Positions 8,090 through 17,665 of a stretch of 64,000 nucleotides of DNA are shown here, piece by piece. A program made the position numbers and the translations under genes. Within the stretch, counting starts at the first letter, position 1. Every line of letters starts with the position of its first letter. Source of the DNA: an uncultured Bacteroidales bacterium. GTDB lineage: Bacteria > Bacteroidota > Bacteroidia > Bacteroidales > F082. The notes under the pieces are model-generated. The model saw nothing but the letters and a program-made list of their open reading frames with translations, did not search any database and had not been told where the DNA came from. The DNA lies in NCBI GenBank assembly GCA_900317155.1, contig ONFO01000014.1, forward strand, positions 1 through 64,000, given 5' to 3'.

Positions 8090-10699
8090 ATGAACGCATA
8101 CGAAATCAGAAATAGCTTCTTGGACTTCTTCCGTTCCAAGGAACACGCCATCGTGCCGTCGGCACCCATCGTCGTCAAGAACGACCCGACCTTGATGTTC
8201 ACCAACGCTGGTATGAACCAATTCAAGGACATCTTCTTGGGCAACCAGCCCGCCAAATGGAAACGTGCTGCCGACACACAGAAATGCCTGCGCGTGTCGG
8301 GCAAGCACAACGACCTTGAGGAAGTGGGCCACGACACCTACCACCACACCATGTTCGAGATGTTAGGCAACTGGTCGTTTGGCGACTACTTCAAAAAAGA
8401 AGCCATCGCCTACGCCTGGGAGTACCTCACTGAAGTGGTGAAGATCGACAAAGACAGACTTTATGTCACTGTCTTTGGCGGCGACGAAAAGGACGGCCAG
8501 CCTGCCGACATGGAAGCCTATGGTTATTGGAAGGAACATGTCAGCGAAGACCGCATCATCTACGGCAACAAGAAAGACAACTTCTGGGAGATGGGCGAGA
8601 CCGGTCCCTGCGGCCCTTGCTCTGAGATCCACATCGACCTGCGCGACAATGAAGCCAGAAAACAAGTCCCTGGCCGCGACCTCGTCAATATGGACGACCC
8701 GCAGGTAATCGAAATCTGGAACCTCGTGTTCATGCAATACAACCGCATGGCTGACGGCCATCTGGTGGAACTCCCCGCCAAGCACGTCGACACGGGCATG
8801 GGCTTTGAGCGCCTCGTCCGCGTGCTGCAAGGCAAGACCTCGAACTACGACACCGACGTGTTCCAACCCATCATCCAAGCCATCGCCAAGATGTCGGGCA
8901 TCGAATACGGCAAGGCCGAGAAGACCGACGTCGCCATGCGCGTCATCGCCGACCACCTGCGTGCCGTGAGCTTCGCCATCGCCGACGGGCAACTGCCTTC
9001 CAACAACGGCGCTGGTTATGTCATCCGTCGTGTTTTGCGTCGTGCCGTGCGTTACGGCTTCACGTTCTTGGGCTTTGATGAGCCTTTCGTCTGCAACCTG
9101 CTGCCCATCTTAGTGAGTCAGATGGAGCACAACTTCCCTGAGATTAAGGCACAGCAAGAGCTGGTGAGCAAGGTCATCCGCGAAGAGGAGGCCTCGTTCC
9201 TGCGCACCTTGGCACAAGGAATCAAGCGTTTTGAAGGTTATGTGGAACAACACAAGGGTCAGGACATCGACGGCAACTTCGCCTTCGAGCTGTTCGACAC
9301 CTTCGGCTTCCCCATCGACCTCACCCAACTGATGGCCTCCGAGAAGGGCATCAACGTCGACATGGAAGGCTTCAAGGCCAACCTCGAAGAGCAGAAGAAC
9401 CGCTCGCGTAAAGCCGCCGAGAAAGCCAATGGCGACTGGGTGGTGGTGAACGAGAGCGAGCAGCCCACCGAGTTTGTCGGCTACACCGACATGAGCTGTG
9501 AGAGCCACATCCTGCGTTTCCGCGAGGTGGTGGCTAAGAAAAAGACCCACTTCGAGATCGTCCTCGACAAGACCCCGTTCTATGCCGAGATGGGCGGTGA
9601 GGTGGGCGACACCGGCACCCTGACTTCAGAAAACGAGACCATCAAGATTTTGAACACGGTGAAGGAGAACAACCTCGTCATCCACATTACCGAGCAACTG
9701 CCTCAGAACCCCGAGGTGGCTTTCACCGCTACCGTCGATGCAGAACGTCGTCAACGCATCGCCAACAACCACAGTGCGACCCACCTGATGCACGCCGCCT
9801 TGAGACAAGTGTTAGGTAGCCATGTCGAGCAAAAGGGCTCGTTGGTCGACGACCAGCGCCTGCGCTTCGACTTCAGCCACTTCGCCAAGATGACGCCCGA
9901 AGAAATCCGTCAAGTGGAGAAAATCGTCAACCAGAAGATCCGCGAGAACATCCCCAATGTGACCTACACCGAAATGCCTATCGAAGAGGCCAAAGCCATG
10001 GGCGCCACGGCTTTGTTTGGCGAGAAATACGGCGACAAGGTGCGCGTAGTGGTCTTCGACAAGGACTACTCCATGGAGCTCTGCGGTGGCTGTCACACCA
10101 GCGCCACGGGCAACATCGGCATGTTCAAGATCGTCAGTGAAGGCGCCATCGCTGCTGGCATCCGCCGTATCGAGGCCATCACCGGCGAAGCCGTGGAGCA
10201 ATACCTCAACGAACAATTGGACCTCATCGGTCGCCTGCGCGAGTGCGTCAAGTCGCCCGACTTGGTGAAGGCCGTGACTTCGCTCAACGAGCAGAACTCC
10301 GCCTTAAAGAAAGAGGTAGAGCATCTGATGCAGGAGAAAGCCCAGGCCATGGCCGAGAGGCTGCATGAGAAAGCCCTCGACCACGAAGGTTATAAACTCA
10401 TCATGGAGACCCTGCCTTGTGGTGGCGACCAACTGCGCAACATCGCCACGATGCTCAAGCAGATGAACGAGAGTACCATCGCCATCCTCGGCTCTGTCGT
10501 GGACGGCAAGCCTTCACTCTGCCTGTTGCTGCCTGAAGCCTTCGCTGATGCCAAGGGTTTGGATGCCACCAAACTCATCCGCGAGGTGGCCAAGGAGATC
10601 CAAGGCGGTGGCGGCGGACAGAAGACCCTCTGCGTGGCCGGTGGCCGCAACGCTGACGGATTGCCGAAGGCGATGCAGATGCTGAGGGAGAGGATTTAA
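8090..10699 (+). CDS. alaS: Alanyl-tRNA synthetase
   Basis: An 869-residue class II synthetase charging tRNA-Ala. It starts with the motif 1 region (TNAGMNQFKDIFLG) and continues through the catalytic core (WEMGETGPCGPCSEIH). The editing domain has the zinc ligands HSATHL and CGGCHTSATGNIG, and the C-Ala domain is glycine-rich (IQGGGGGQKTLCVAGG). Length and all domains are complete. A strong intrinsic terminator follows. A tRNA-Ala gene lies 30 kb away in the same window. Confidence 0.98.
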   Translation: MNAYEIRNSFLDFFRSKEHAIVPSAPIVVKNDPTLMFTNAGMNQFKDIFLGNQPAKWKRAADTQKCLRVSGKHNDLEEVGHDTYHHTMFEMLGNWSFGDYFKKEAIAYAWEYLTEVVKIDKDRLYVTVFGGDEKDGQPADMEAYGYWKEHVSEDRIIYGNKKDNFWEMGETGPCGPCSEIHIDLRDNEARKQVPGRDLVNMDDPQVIEIWNLVFMQYNRMADGHLVELPAKHVDTGMGFERLVRVLQGKTSNYDTDVFQPIIQAIAKMSGIEYGKAEKTDVAMRVIADHLRAVSFAIADGQLPSNNGAGYVIRRVLRRAVRYGFTFLGFDEPFVCNLLPILVSQMEHNFPEIKAQQELVSKVIREEEASFLRTLAQGIKRFEGYVEQHKGQDIDGNFAFELFDTFGFPIDLTQLMASEKGINVDMEGFKANLEEQKNRSRKAAEKANGDWVVVNESEQPTEFVGYTDMSCESHILRFREVVAKKKTHFEIVLDKTPFYAEMGGEVGDTGTLTSENETIKILNTVKENNLVIHITEQLPQNPEVAFTATVDAERRQRIANNHSATHLMHAALRQVLGSHVEQKGSLVDDQRLRFDFSHFAKMTPEEIRQVEKIVNQKIRENIPNVTYTEMPIEEAKAMGATALFGEKYGDKVRVVVFDKDYSMELCGGCHTSATGNIGMFKIVSEGAIAAGIRRIEAITGEAVEQYLNEQLDLIGRLRECVKSPDLVKAVTSLNEQNSALKKEVEHLMQEKAQAMAERLHEKALDHEGYKLIMETLPCGGDQLRNIATMLKQMNESTIAILGSVVDGKPSLCLLLPEAFADAKGLDATKLIREVAKEIQGGGGGQKTLCVAGGRNADGLPKAMQMLRERI

Positions 10700-10731
10700 A
10701 GAAACAAATCTAACGCAAATCTTTTATAAAT

Positions 10732-10773
10732 CAGCTCCGCAGGGATGATCATCCTTACGGAGCTGGTTTTTTA
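10732..10773 (+). terminator. Intrinsic terminator of alaS
   Basis: The stem CAGCTCCG (10732-10739) pairs perfectly with CGGAGCTG (10758-10765). Between them lies a second near-palindrome around GATGATCATC, and a T-tract (GTTTTTTATT) follows. Confidence 0.9.
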
Positions 10774-10807
10774 TTACAGTCCTGTCATCCTCTCGCATGG
10801 CACCAGC

Positions 10808-10882
10808 AGCCATGTCATGCCGGTGGTAGAAGCCAACAGCCATGTCATGCCGATGGTAGAAGCCAACAGCCATGTCATGCCA
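10808..10882 (+). repeat. 30-bp tandem repeat, two and a half copies
   Basis: Units 10808-10837 and 10838-10867 differ by one base, followed by a half unit at 10868-10882 (AGCCATGTCATGCC). An ORF crosses them but lacks a ribosome-binding site and family resemblance, so I treat it as non-coding. Confidence 0.8.
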
Positions 10883-10929
10883 GCACGGGCAGGTGCGATG
10901 GCGGGCATCTATGGCTGCGGTCATTTATT

Positions 10930-13900
10930 TCAGCCTTTTTGTCTTGAAGCAATGGACTCAGCTGCCATTGAAACATCATAGCTATCTTCGGAATTCGAGT
11001 ATTGAACTGGCATAGGAACGAAAGTAGCCATTTCTTCATCATCCGTCCATTCCTCGCATTGCTTCAGGACAATTTCGAGGGCGCTTTCGGCTTCCTCGGG
11101 CGGGTACTTGTATTTCTTCAACAACCGCTTGACCATCTTGCGCATTCCGGCACGGGCTGACTCTTTGTGCTGCCAGTCGATGGTGCGGTTCTTGCGTAAG
11201 GCTTCAGTCAACTCCTTCGTCATTTCAACCAAGGTGTCGTTCTCGTAGAAATCCTTTACGGCCTGCGGACGCGACAGGGCATCGTAGAAGGCCTTTTCCT
11301 CATCGTTGAGGCCAAGGTCATTGCCTTGTTGCTCGGTTTCCTTGATTTGTGAGGCGAGCTTCAACAACTCTTGGATGACCTCTTCATTGGTGAGCATGCC
11401 TTTCAGGTAGTTGCTCAGGGCGTTGTTTAACAGCTCGGAGAATTTCTCGCTCTGCACCAGGTTTTTGTGCTGGAAGGCTTTCACCTTTTCCTTCAACAGG
11501 TTTTCCAAAATCTGGATGGAGATGTTCTTCTCCTTCATCTTGGCCAGCTCTTCAAGGAAGGCAGGGTCGCTGAGCGAGAACTCCTTGCCTTCATTCTGGA
11601 AGAGGTTGATGACGCCCTCACTCTTTACGCTCTGCTTCATCAGCTCACGGACACGCTCATCGATGTCCTTCTTGGTTATCTTTCCCTTGCCATTCAGCCG
11701 CATGAGCATCACACGGACAGTCTCGAAATAGGCACTCTCCCACCGTTGCGAGTCGGTCAGGAGGCTACGGCACAATGTGATGGATTGATGCAGCAAGGTG
11801 GCGTGCTTCATGAAGTCGTTCTTCTTATCTTGTCGCTCGATGGCCAACAAGAAGTTGGTGCCGCCCTTGATAAGCTCGGCACGCTTCAAGTCGGAAGCAT
11901 CCCTGAACTTCGAGTAGTCAAAGCCGTGCATAAGGTCGCGGCAGATTTCCAATTCTTCCTGGAACTTTTGCAGAGCGGTGGTCTTGATGTTGGGGTCGCC
12001 GAACTTCTGGCGGTCGTTGCTGGTGTAGAATTTCATGGCCTGTTTCAAGGCTTGCGCGATACCGATGTAATCGACCACCAGACCACCTTCCTTACCTTTG
12101 AAGACACGATTGACGCGAGCGATGGCTTGCATGAGGTTATGGCCGCTCATCGGCTTGAAGACATACATTGTGGCGAGGCTAGGTACATCAAAACCAGTGA
12201 GCCACATATCGACGACGATGGCAATCTTCATCGGGTCATCATCGTCCTTGAACTTCTTGGCCAACTCTTGCTTGTACTGCTTGTTGCCGATGACGTCGCG
12301 CCACTCCTCGGGGTCGTTGTTGCCGCTGGTCATCACACATTTGACCTTCTCGGTCCAAGTGGGACGCAGTTGCAGCAGACGCTTGTATATCTTGATGGCA
12401 ATGGGACGGCTGTAGGCGACTATCATAGCCTTGCCCGTCAGCTCTTGCTCGCGGTAGTTCTCGTAGTGGCTGAGGATGTCCTGCACCAAGGAATCGATGG
12501 TGGAATCGGCACCCAACAGCTCTTCGAGATGGGACAGGTCGCGCTTGCTCTTCTCAATTTGGCTGGCATCTGCACCTTCCATCTCCAAAAGTTCATATTC
12601 CTGATCGATGAGCTTCAAGGTTTCTTCATCGAGCTTCAAGTTGATGACACGGCTCTCATAATAGACTGGCACAGTGGCATGGTCGAGGACACTTTGGGTC
12701 ATGTCGTAAACATCAATGCAGTCGCCGAAGACTTCGATGGTGTTGCGGTCTTTCAATGCCACCGGAGTACCCGTGAAGCCGATGAAAGAGGCGTTCGGCA
12801 AGGAGTCGTGTATCAGTCGGGCGGTACCGACACTCACCTTACCCGTCACAGGATCCACTTTTTCTTCGAAGCCATATTGACCGCGATGGGCTTCATCGCT
12901 CATCACGATGATATTGCGGCGGGTGGACAGGGGTGCATCGTAATCCTCGAACTTCTGCATGGTGGTGAAGATGATGCCGTTGGCCGTGCGGCCTTCCAGC
13001 AGCTCGCGCAGATGTTCCCTTGTGGTGGCTTGCACAGGTTTCTGACGCAAGAAGTCCTGGCACTTGGCGAACTGACCATAAAGTTGGTTGTCGAGGTCGT
13101 TGCGGTCGGTAATGACCACGATGGTAGGCTGTGATACGGCCGACTGGAGCAAATGAGAATAGAACACCATCGAGAGGCTCTTGCCGCTGCCCTGTGTGTG
13201 CCAAAACACGCCAATCTTGCCATCGCCAGTGACGGCATTGCGCGTGCGCTGGATGGCTTTGTTGACGGCGAAATATTGGTGGTAGCCTGCCAGAATCTTA
13301 TAATCTTTGCCCTCGTCCTTACAATAGCAGACGAAGTTCTTGATGATATCGATGAGGCGGTCTTTGCGGAACATGCCTTCAAAGAAAACATCGTAGTCGA
13401 CGACCTCGGTGCTTTCGTACACGCCGTCCTTGGACTTCCATTGCATATAGCGGTCTTCGCTCGATGTGATGGTGCCAGCCTTTGACTCGGCCATGTCGCT
13501 CATCACGCAGAAGACGTTATAGGTGAACATGGTGGGGATCTCCTTCATGTAGTTCTTCAGCTGACGGTAGGCGGCGCTGGCGTCGGTCTCTTCGCGTGAA
13601 GGCGATTTCAGCTCCATCAGCACAATGGGGAGGCCATTGAGGAAGAGAATGAGGTCGGCGCGTTTCTTGGACTTCTCCACGTAGGTCCATTGGTTGACCA
13701 GGAGGAAGTCGTTGTTGGCGGCGTTCTTATAGTCTGCCAGATACACGATGTCGTTTTTCAGCTCGTGGCCGTTGTGGAAGGTTACCTCCACGCCATGTTG
13801 CAGATAATCCATGAAAAGCTCGTTGTTCTGCACCATGTTGCCGGCTTCGATGTGGAGCAGTTTGCGTTCTGCCTCATCGATGGCCGACTTGGGAAGCGAA

Positions 13901-14073
13901 GGGTTGATGTCTTTCAGTTTCTCGCGCAGACGTTCGAGATAGAGCGGGCAGTAATAGTCCTTGTCTTCATAGTTGGCTTGAATATCGTAGCCGTTGAGGT
14001 AGTTGTATTCCAACCGCTCGGTGAACAGCTCGATGAGCGTCTGCTCGTAATGGTCTTCGTTGTAGTCTGACAT
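10930..14073 (-). CDS. hsdR: Type I restriction enzyme, R subunit
   Basis: A 1047-residue motor and nuclease subunit that translocates DNA and cleaves unmethylated targets together with HsdM and HsdS. The N-terminal PD-(D/E)xK nuclease shows LPIVLMELKSP. Helicase motifs follow: TQGSGKS (Walker A), SDEAHRGQYG (DEAH-like), GFTGTP (motif III) and NRVFKGKEGGLVVDY (motif VI region). The start at 14073 is preferred because a strong GGAGG sits six bases upstream of that ATG; the upstream GTG (14115) lacks one. It is the last gene of the island and has no visible frameshift. Confidence 0.96.
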   Translation of the reverse strand: MSDYNEDHYEQTLIELFTERLEYNYLNGYDIQANYEDKDYYCPLYLERLREKLKDINPSLPKSAIDEAERKLLHIEAGNMVQNNELFMDYLQHGVEVTFHNGHELKNDIVYLADYKNAANNDFLLVNQWTYVEKSKKRADLILFLNGLPIVLMELKSPSREETDASAAYRQLKNYMKEIPTMFTYNVFCVMSDMAESKAGTITSSEDRYMQWKSKDGVYESTEVVDYDVFFEGMFRKDRLIDIIKNFVCYCKDEGKDYKILAGYHQYFAVNKAIQRTRNAVTGDGKIGVFWHTQGSGKSLSMVFYSHLLQSAVSQPTIVVITDRNDLDNQLYGQFAKCQDFLRQKPVQATTREHLRELLEGRTANGIIFTTMQKFEDYDAPLSTRRNIIVMSDEAHRGQYGFEEKVDPVTGKVSVGTARLIHDSLPNASFIGFTGTPVALKDRNTIEVFGDCIDVYDMTQSVLDHATVPVYYESRVINLKLDEETLKLIDQEYELLEMEGADASQIEKSKRDLSHLEELLGADSTIDSLVQDILSHYENYREQELTGKAMIVAYSRPIAIKIYKRLLQLRPTWTEKVKCVMTSGNNDPEEWRDVIGNKQYKQELAKKFKDDDDPMKIAIVVDMWLTGFDVPSLATMYVFKPMSGHNLMQAIARVNRVFKGKEGGLVVDYIGIAQALKQAMKFYTSNDRQKFGDPNIKTTALQKFQEELEICRDLMHGFDYSKFRDASDLKRAELIKGGTNFLLAIERQDKKNDFMKHATLLHQSITLCRSLLTDSQRWESAYFETVRVMLMRLNGKGKITKKDIDERVRELMKQSVKSEGVINLFQNEGKEFSLSDPAFLEELAKMKEKNISIQILENLLKEKVKAFQHKNLVQSEKFSELLNNALSNYLKGMLTNEEVIQELLKLASQIKETEQQGNDLGLNDEEKAFYDALSRPQAVKDFYENDTLVEMTKELTEALRKNRTIDWQHKESARAGMRKMVKRLLKKYKYPPEEAESALEIVLKQCEEWTDDEEMATFVPMPVQYSNSEDSYDVSMAAESIASRQKG

Positions 14074-14185
14074 AAACCTCCGTTGTTCTACTGCAAAAAC
14101 AGGTGCTATTGACACCTTTTTTTGCAGTACAAAGATACAGCTTTTTTCATTACTTGCTCAAAATCAAACAATTTATTCACAAAAT

Positions 14186-15415
14186 TCAATGCATTTCTAT
14201 TTCATTCACTTTCAATTCGCCCGACATCAAGCGGGGCAGCAGCGTGTCGCGGAGGTGAGCGAGGCGGCGGGATTCATCTTCATTTTTCCTAATCAATTGA
14301 TAAAGCTTATCAAATGTAGGTTTTATCTCATCTAAAACATTAGTCGATGGTATTGCTACAATGATTTTCCGCATATTTGCTTGACTCAACTTTGCTTGAA
14401 CAGCACCTGTAACAAGATGGCGAATGTTTGTCGTGGACAACATAACATGAAGCATTTCTGTACTAAATCCATTCTTGCCTTGTAGAATATGAGCATGATT
14501 ATTTACCCATAGTTTACCCCATACATATTGCATATAAGGAAATCCGTCCTCTTTTACCACGCTTCCATCTTCGCCAATCAGCGTAAAGATTCCATCAAAC
14601 AAATAATCATTTACAAAATCCATGCACGATGTGGCACCATAATATGGATAGATTTTATCCATCAGGTCTCTTTCTTGGCCAGACAAAGGTTTTCTGTATT
14701 TATCAAGAACTTCTGCAATATCAAATAGGTTTCCTACTTTCCATCCCTTGGGTATCATTCCAAGTTCACTCTCCACAAATTCGCCATCCTTGAAAGGCTC
14801 AAAATCCACAAACCATGACTTGAATAAGGCTTGGGCTTGCTGCTCTAAATTATCATTTCTTAGCTTCAACAACCACAAAACAAAACAAGTCAAAAATAGA
14901 AACGAAAAAGTCAAATTATCATTTATCCGACGATTTACCTCTATTTTATCATCGAGGGATTTAAGAAAAGAAGAGATAACCCTTTGTTCTTTCATTGAAG
15001 GCAGTGACAAAGGCCATTGCAGTATTTGTTTCCTGTCTCCACGAGGCATCTTAGTACCTTTGGCACCCAGCATAACATAGTCAAAAAACGCATTCTGACT
15101 TAGCAAATAGTATAGAAAAAGAGACTCTACTTCATCCGTTGCTCTTAGACAAATGACATCAGCCGAACATCCGCCAATACAGTTTGCTCTCCATATTTTT
15201 TTGAAATATGGTCGGATATTAGAAATCAGAACATCGCCAACTTGAAACTTAATTGCATTCCCTGAAGGCACTCCAGAAGATACCGATACTCCAGCTTTAT
15301 CGGGTAACATATTTTCTGTGGAAATATACGATTCTCTATCAAGAACTGATGTATCAATTCTATCCTTGACAGCAACTGCAATATCACCTAATATGCAATC
15401 TTTCCACTCTTCCAT
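14186..15415 (-). CDS. hsdS: Type I restriction-modification specificity subunit with an in-frame insertion
   Basis: A 409-residue DNA-recognition subunit. Target recognition domain 1 covers about residues 1-150, the first conserved helix 150-168, a second conserved segment from 187 (EQQAQALFKSWFVDFEPF), and TRD2 about 220-370. The family normally runs RRINDNL directly into EQQAQALFK. Here a 22-residue hydrophobic insert (including FLFLTCFVLWLL) separates two NDNL copies, and the DNA carries the 12-base direct repeat AAATTATCATTT at 14847-14858 and 14913-14924. The frame stays open. Gene order places it between a recombinase gene and hsdR. Confidence 0.93.
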   Translation of the reverse strand: MEEWKDCILGDIAVAVKDRIDTSVLDRESYISTENMLPDKAGVSVSSGVPSGNAIKFQVGDVLISNIRPYFKKIWRANCIGGCSADVICLRATDEVESLFLYYLLSQNAFFDYVMLGAKGTKMPRGDRKQILQWPLSLPSMKEQRVISSFLKSLDDKIEVNRRINDNLTFSFLFLTCFVLWLLKLRNDNLEQQAQALFKSWFVDFEPFKDGEFVESELGMIPKGWKVGNLFDIAEVLDKYRKPLSGQERDLMDKIYPYYGATSCMDFVNDYLFDGIFTLIGEDGSVVKEDGFPYMQYVWGKLWVNNHAHILQGKNGFSTEMLHVMLSTTNIRHLVTGAVQAKLSQANMRKIIVAIPSTNVLDEIKPTFDKLYQLIRKNEDESRRLAHLRDTLLPRLMSGELKVNEIEMH

Positions 15416-15479
15416 AAATGAGAATTTACTCGTCTATTTGGAGGCAAAAATACTCATTTTTTCATTGGTTTTCGCCCAT

Positions 15480-16472
15480 TCAGCTCAAAAAACGCCGATG
15501 CGACAGTTTAACGTTGTTCTGGTTAACCATGGCATAGTGCATGGTGGTGTCGATTTTGACGTGGCCAAGCAACTTCTGCACCTGCTCGACGGGCATGCCT
15601 TTGTCGATGGCCATGGTGGCCAATGTTCGGCGGAACTTGTGGGGATGCACCCTTGGCACCTTGGCTTCCTTGCCAATCTTGCGCAAGCGGACTTCGACGC
15701 CAGAGATTTGCAACCGACGATGCGGCTTGGCCAATGAGACGAACAGGGCCTTGTTTTTGTCGCGGCGGCTGTTGAGGTACTCCTGCAGATGTATCTTGGC
15801 GCGGGCATTGAAATAGACGATACGTTCCTTGTTGCCCTTGCCGAAGACGATGCATTCTCGCTCGTTGAAGTTGACATCCTCGCGGTTGAGTTTGACCAAC
15901 TCGCCAACACGCATACCCGTGGAGGCCAAGAGGTCAATCATGGCGAGGTCGCGGGGATGGACACAAGTGTCGCGCAGGTTCTCCAAGGACTCATCGGTCA
16001 ACACCTCTTTGACTTGTGCGCCAGTCTTCACCTTATGGATGCGGCGCACAGGACTTTTAATGATGTAGTCCTCTTCTTCAAGCCAGGCGAAGAAGGACGA
16101 GAAGATGCGACGGACGTTGTCGACCGTGACGCGACTGGCCTTACGCTTGCGCTGGAACACGGCAAGATAGGCGCGGATGTCTTCGGTGGTGTATTCCGTC
16201 ACGCGCTTGGGCATGGTCTTGTAGAGCTGTTGGATGGTGTTGCCATAATAGCGGACTGTGGGGCTGCTGCAGCCTTCCACTTGCTTGGCTGAGAGGAAGG
16301 AATGCAAAAGGCTTTCGTTAGTTTCGTCGGCGGCCTGCTTGGTTTCTTCGTCAGCAGTGATGTTGTACTTGCCGACGACACGCAGCAGTACGCCATTCAG
16401 CAGTGCCATTTGTTCGACATTCAAAGCCTCAGCCATGGCGTTGCTGATTTCTACGATCATTTTTTCTTTCAT
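15480..16472 (-). CDS. Tyrosine recombinase / integrase in the type I RM locus
   Basis: A 330-residue XerC/D-like recombinase. A SAM-like core-binding domain (about 45-140) is followed by the catalytic domain with Arg in STGMRVGELVKL, the HxxR box HPHKFRRTLA, LGHVKIDTTMHY containing the second His, and the nucleophile Tyr. All catalytic residues appear present. Such genes next to hsdS in Bacteroidales usually drive inversion or shuffling of specificity domains; no partner hsdS fragment lies in this window, so the substrate here is unproven. Confidence 0.92.
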   Translation of the reverse strand: MKEKMIVEISNAMAEALNVEQMALLNGVLLRVVGKYNITADEETKQAADETNESLLHSFLSAKQVEGCSSPTVRYYGNTIQQLYKTMPKRVTEYTTEDIRAYLAVFQRKRKASRVTVDNVRRIFSSFFAWLEEEDYIIKSPVRRIHKVKTGAQVKEVLTDESLENLRDTCVHPRDLAMIDLLASTGMRVGELVKLNREDVNFNERECIVFGKGNKERIVYFNARAKIHLQEYLNSRRDKNKALFVSLAKPHRRLQISGVEVRLRKIGKEAKVPRVHPHKFRRTLATMAIDKGMPVEQVQKLLGHVKIDTTMHYAMVNQNNVKLSHRRFLS

Positions 16473-16585
16473 GGGTTCTTCGTATTTATTGAGACTGACA
16501 ATATAACGAAGAAAGCATCAGTTGTTTATGAGACTACAATCATTACCTATTGCTTGTTATCTTTTTCCATCAATTCTTTTTTTAT

Positions 16586-17662
16586 TTAGGATTCTTCCTC
16601 ATCAATAATGTTGTCAAAACGGGCTTTGGCTGCCTCCAACGACTTCTGGATTTGGTGCATCAACACATGACGCGGCGGCAGTTCGGTTAGGTACTTCGCC
16701 ACTTTTATGCCTGCCTTGTCCAATTGCAACAGCTCTATCTGTTCTTCGCTGCCTTCGGTGCAGAGCAACAAACCTAATGGCGACTCTTCGCCCGGTTCCA
16801 TCTCGTTCTGCTCCAGCCAACGCAGATAGAGTTCCATCTGTCCCTTATACTCAGCCTTAAAGCGGCCTTTCTTGAGGTCGATGGCAATCAAGCGGTGCAG
16901 ACGACGATGATAGAACAACAGGTCGAGATAGAAATCCTCGCCATCGATAATCATTCGCTTTTGTCGGGCCACGAAACTGAAGCCGTTGCCCAACTCGATG
17001 ATAAACTGCTCCAAATGAGCCACCAGACAGTCTTCGAGACTCTTCTCGCTATACATGCCCTTCAAACCCGTAAACTCTAAGAAATATGGGCTCTTGAAGA
17101 CCAAATCAGGCGACATCACATTGTCATCACGCAAAGTGGAGAGTTCTTTCTTAATGAGTTCGTCAGGTTTTGTGGCAATGGCGGTGCGCTCATAGAGCAT
17201 GCCATCTATTTCCTTGCGGAGCTGGCGAATAGACCATCTTTCTGATGCTGCAAGGGTGAGGTAGAACTCTCGCTGCAATTCATCTTTCAGAGGTAGTATT
17301 TCCACCACATGAGACCATGTAATTTGTGTCGACACTGCCGACACTATTTTGTAATCAGGGAAAAGCTGGGCAAATTGCATCATCCTCCAAATACTACGAG
17401 TTTCAAACCCCTTCTTGCCATACTCTGTCTGCAATTGTGTCGACACTGCCGACACTATTTGCTTTCCATAATCAGCACGATGATTTCCAAGTACTTCACG
17501 ATTGATACGTTCGCCAATATGCCAGTACATCGTAGTCAGCGCATAGTTGGCTGTGGCAGCCACATGGCCACGCGCCTGCTCGATAATTTGGCGCAAGTCC
17601 TGAATCAAAGATTCTTGCGACGCTGTCGCGACAATTTGATTATTCTTTTCTATCGCGTCCAT
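16586..17662 (-). CDS. YhcG/DUF1016 PD-(D/E)xK nuclease-like protein
   Basis: A 358-residue protein of the YhcG (DUF1016) family. The N-terminal helical domain (about 15-170) includes the MYWHIGERINREV and WSHVVEILPLKDELQREFY hallmarks. The C-terminal PDDEXK-like domain shows DFYLDLLFYHRRLHRLIAIDLK (about residues 240-265), the D...DxK pattern of the family. It starts three bases after hsdM, so the two are coupled. The family often sits inside type I RM operons, where its role is not settled. The sequence IVSAVSTQ occurs twice, 37 residues apart, backed by a 26-base exact DNA repeat. Confidence 0.9.
   Translation of the reverse strand: MDAIEKNNQIVATASQESLIQDLRQIIEQARGHVAATANYALTTMYWHIGERINREVLGNHRADYGKQIVSAVSTQLQTEYGKKGFETRSIWRMMQFAQLFPDYKIVSAVSTQITWSHVVEILPLKDELQREFYLTLAASERWSIRQLRKEIDGMLYERTAIATKPDELIKKELSTLRDDNVMSPDLVFKSPYFLEFTGLKGMYSEKSLEDCLVAHLEQFIIELGNGFSFVARQKRMIIDGEDFYLDLLFYHRRLHRLIAIDLKKGRFKAEYKGQMELYLRWLEQNEMEPGEESPLGLLLCTEGSEEQIELLQLDKAGIKVAKYLTELPPRHVLMHQIQKSLEAAKARFDNIIDEEES
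17324..17460. repeat. 26-bp intragenic direct repeat in the YhcG gene
   Basis: TTGTGTCGACACTGCCGACA plus CTATTT occurs at 17324-17349 and 17435-17460, 111 bases (37 codons) apart, in the same frame. It contains the palindrome GTGTCGACAC. A degenerate third relative lies near 17618-17640. Confidence 0.8.
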
Positions 17663-17665
17663 AGT

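Noticed and set aside
10808-10882. att site of the RM island
   Set aside because: The 30-base unit was not found at the right side of the island, so there is no support for an attachment-site pair.
10745-10981. 78-codon ORF over the 30-bp tandem repeats
   Set aside because: No ribosome-binding site, begins inside the alaS terminator hairpin and overlaps the hsdR end; only reflects the repeats.
11467-13134. 555-codon plus-strand ORF opposite hsdR
   Set aside because: Antisense of an intact hsdR with all helicase motifs; composition typical of an antisense frame.
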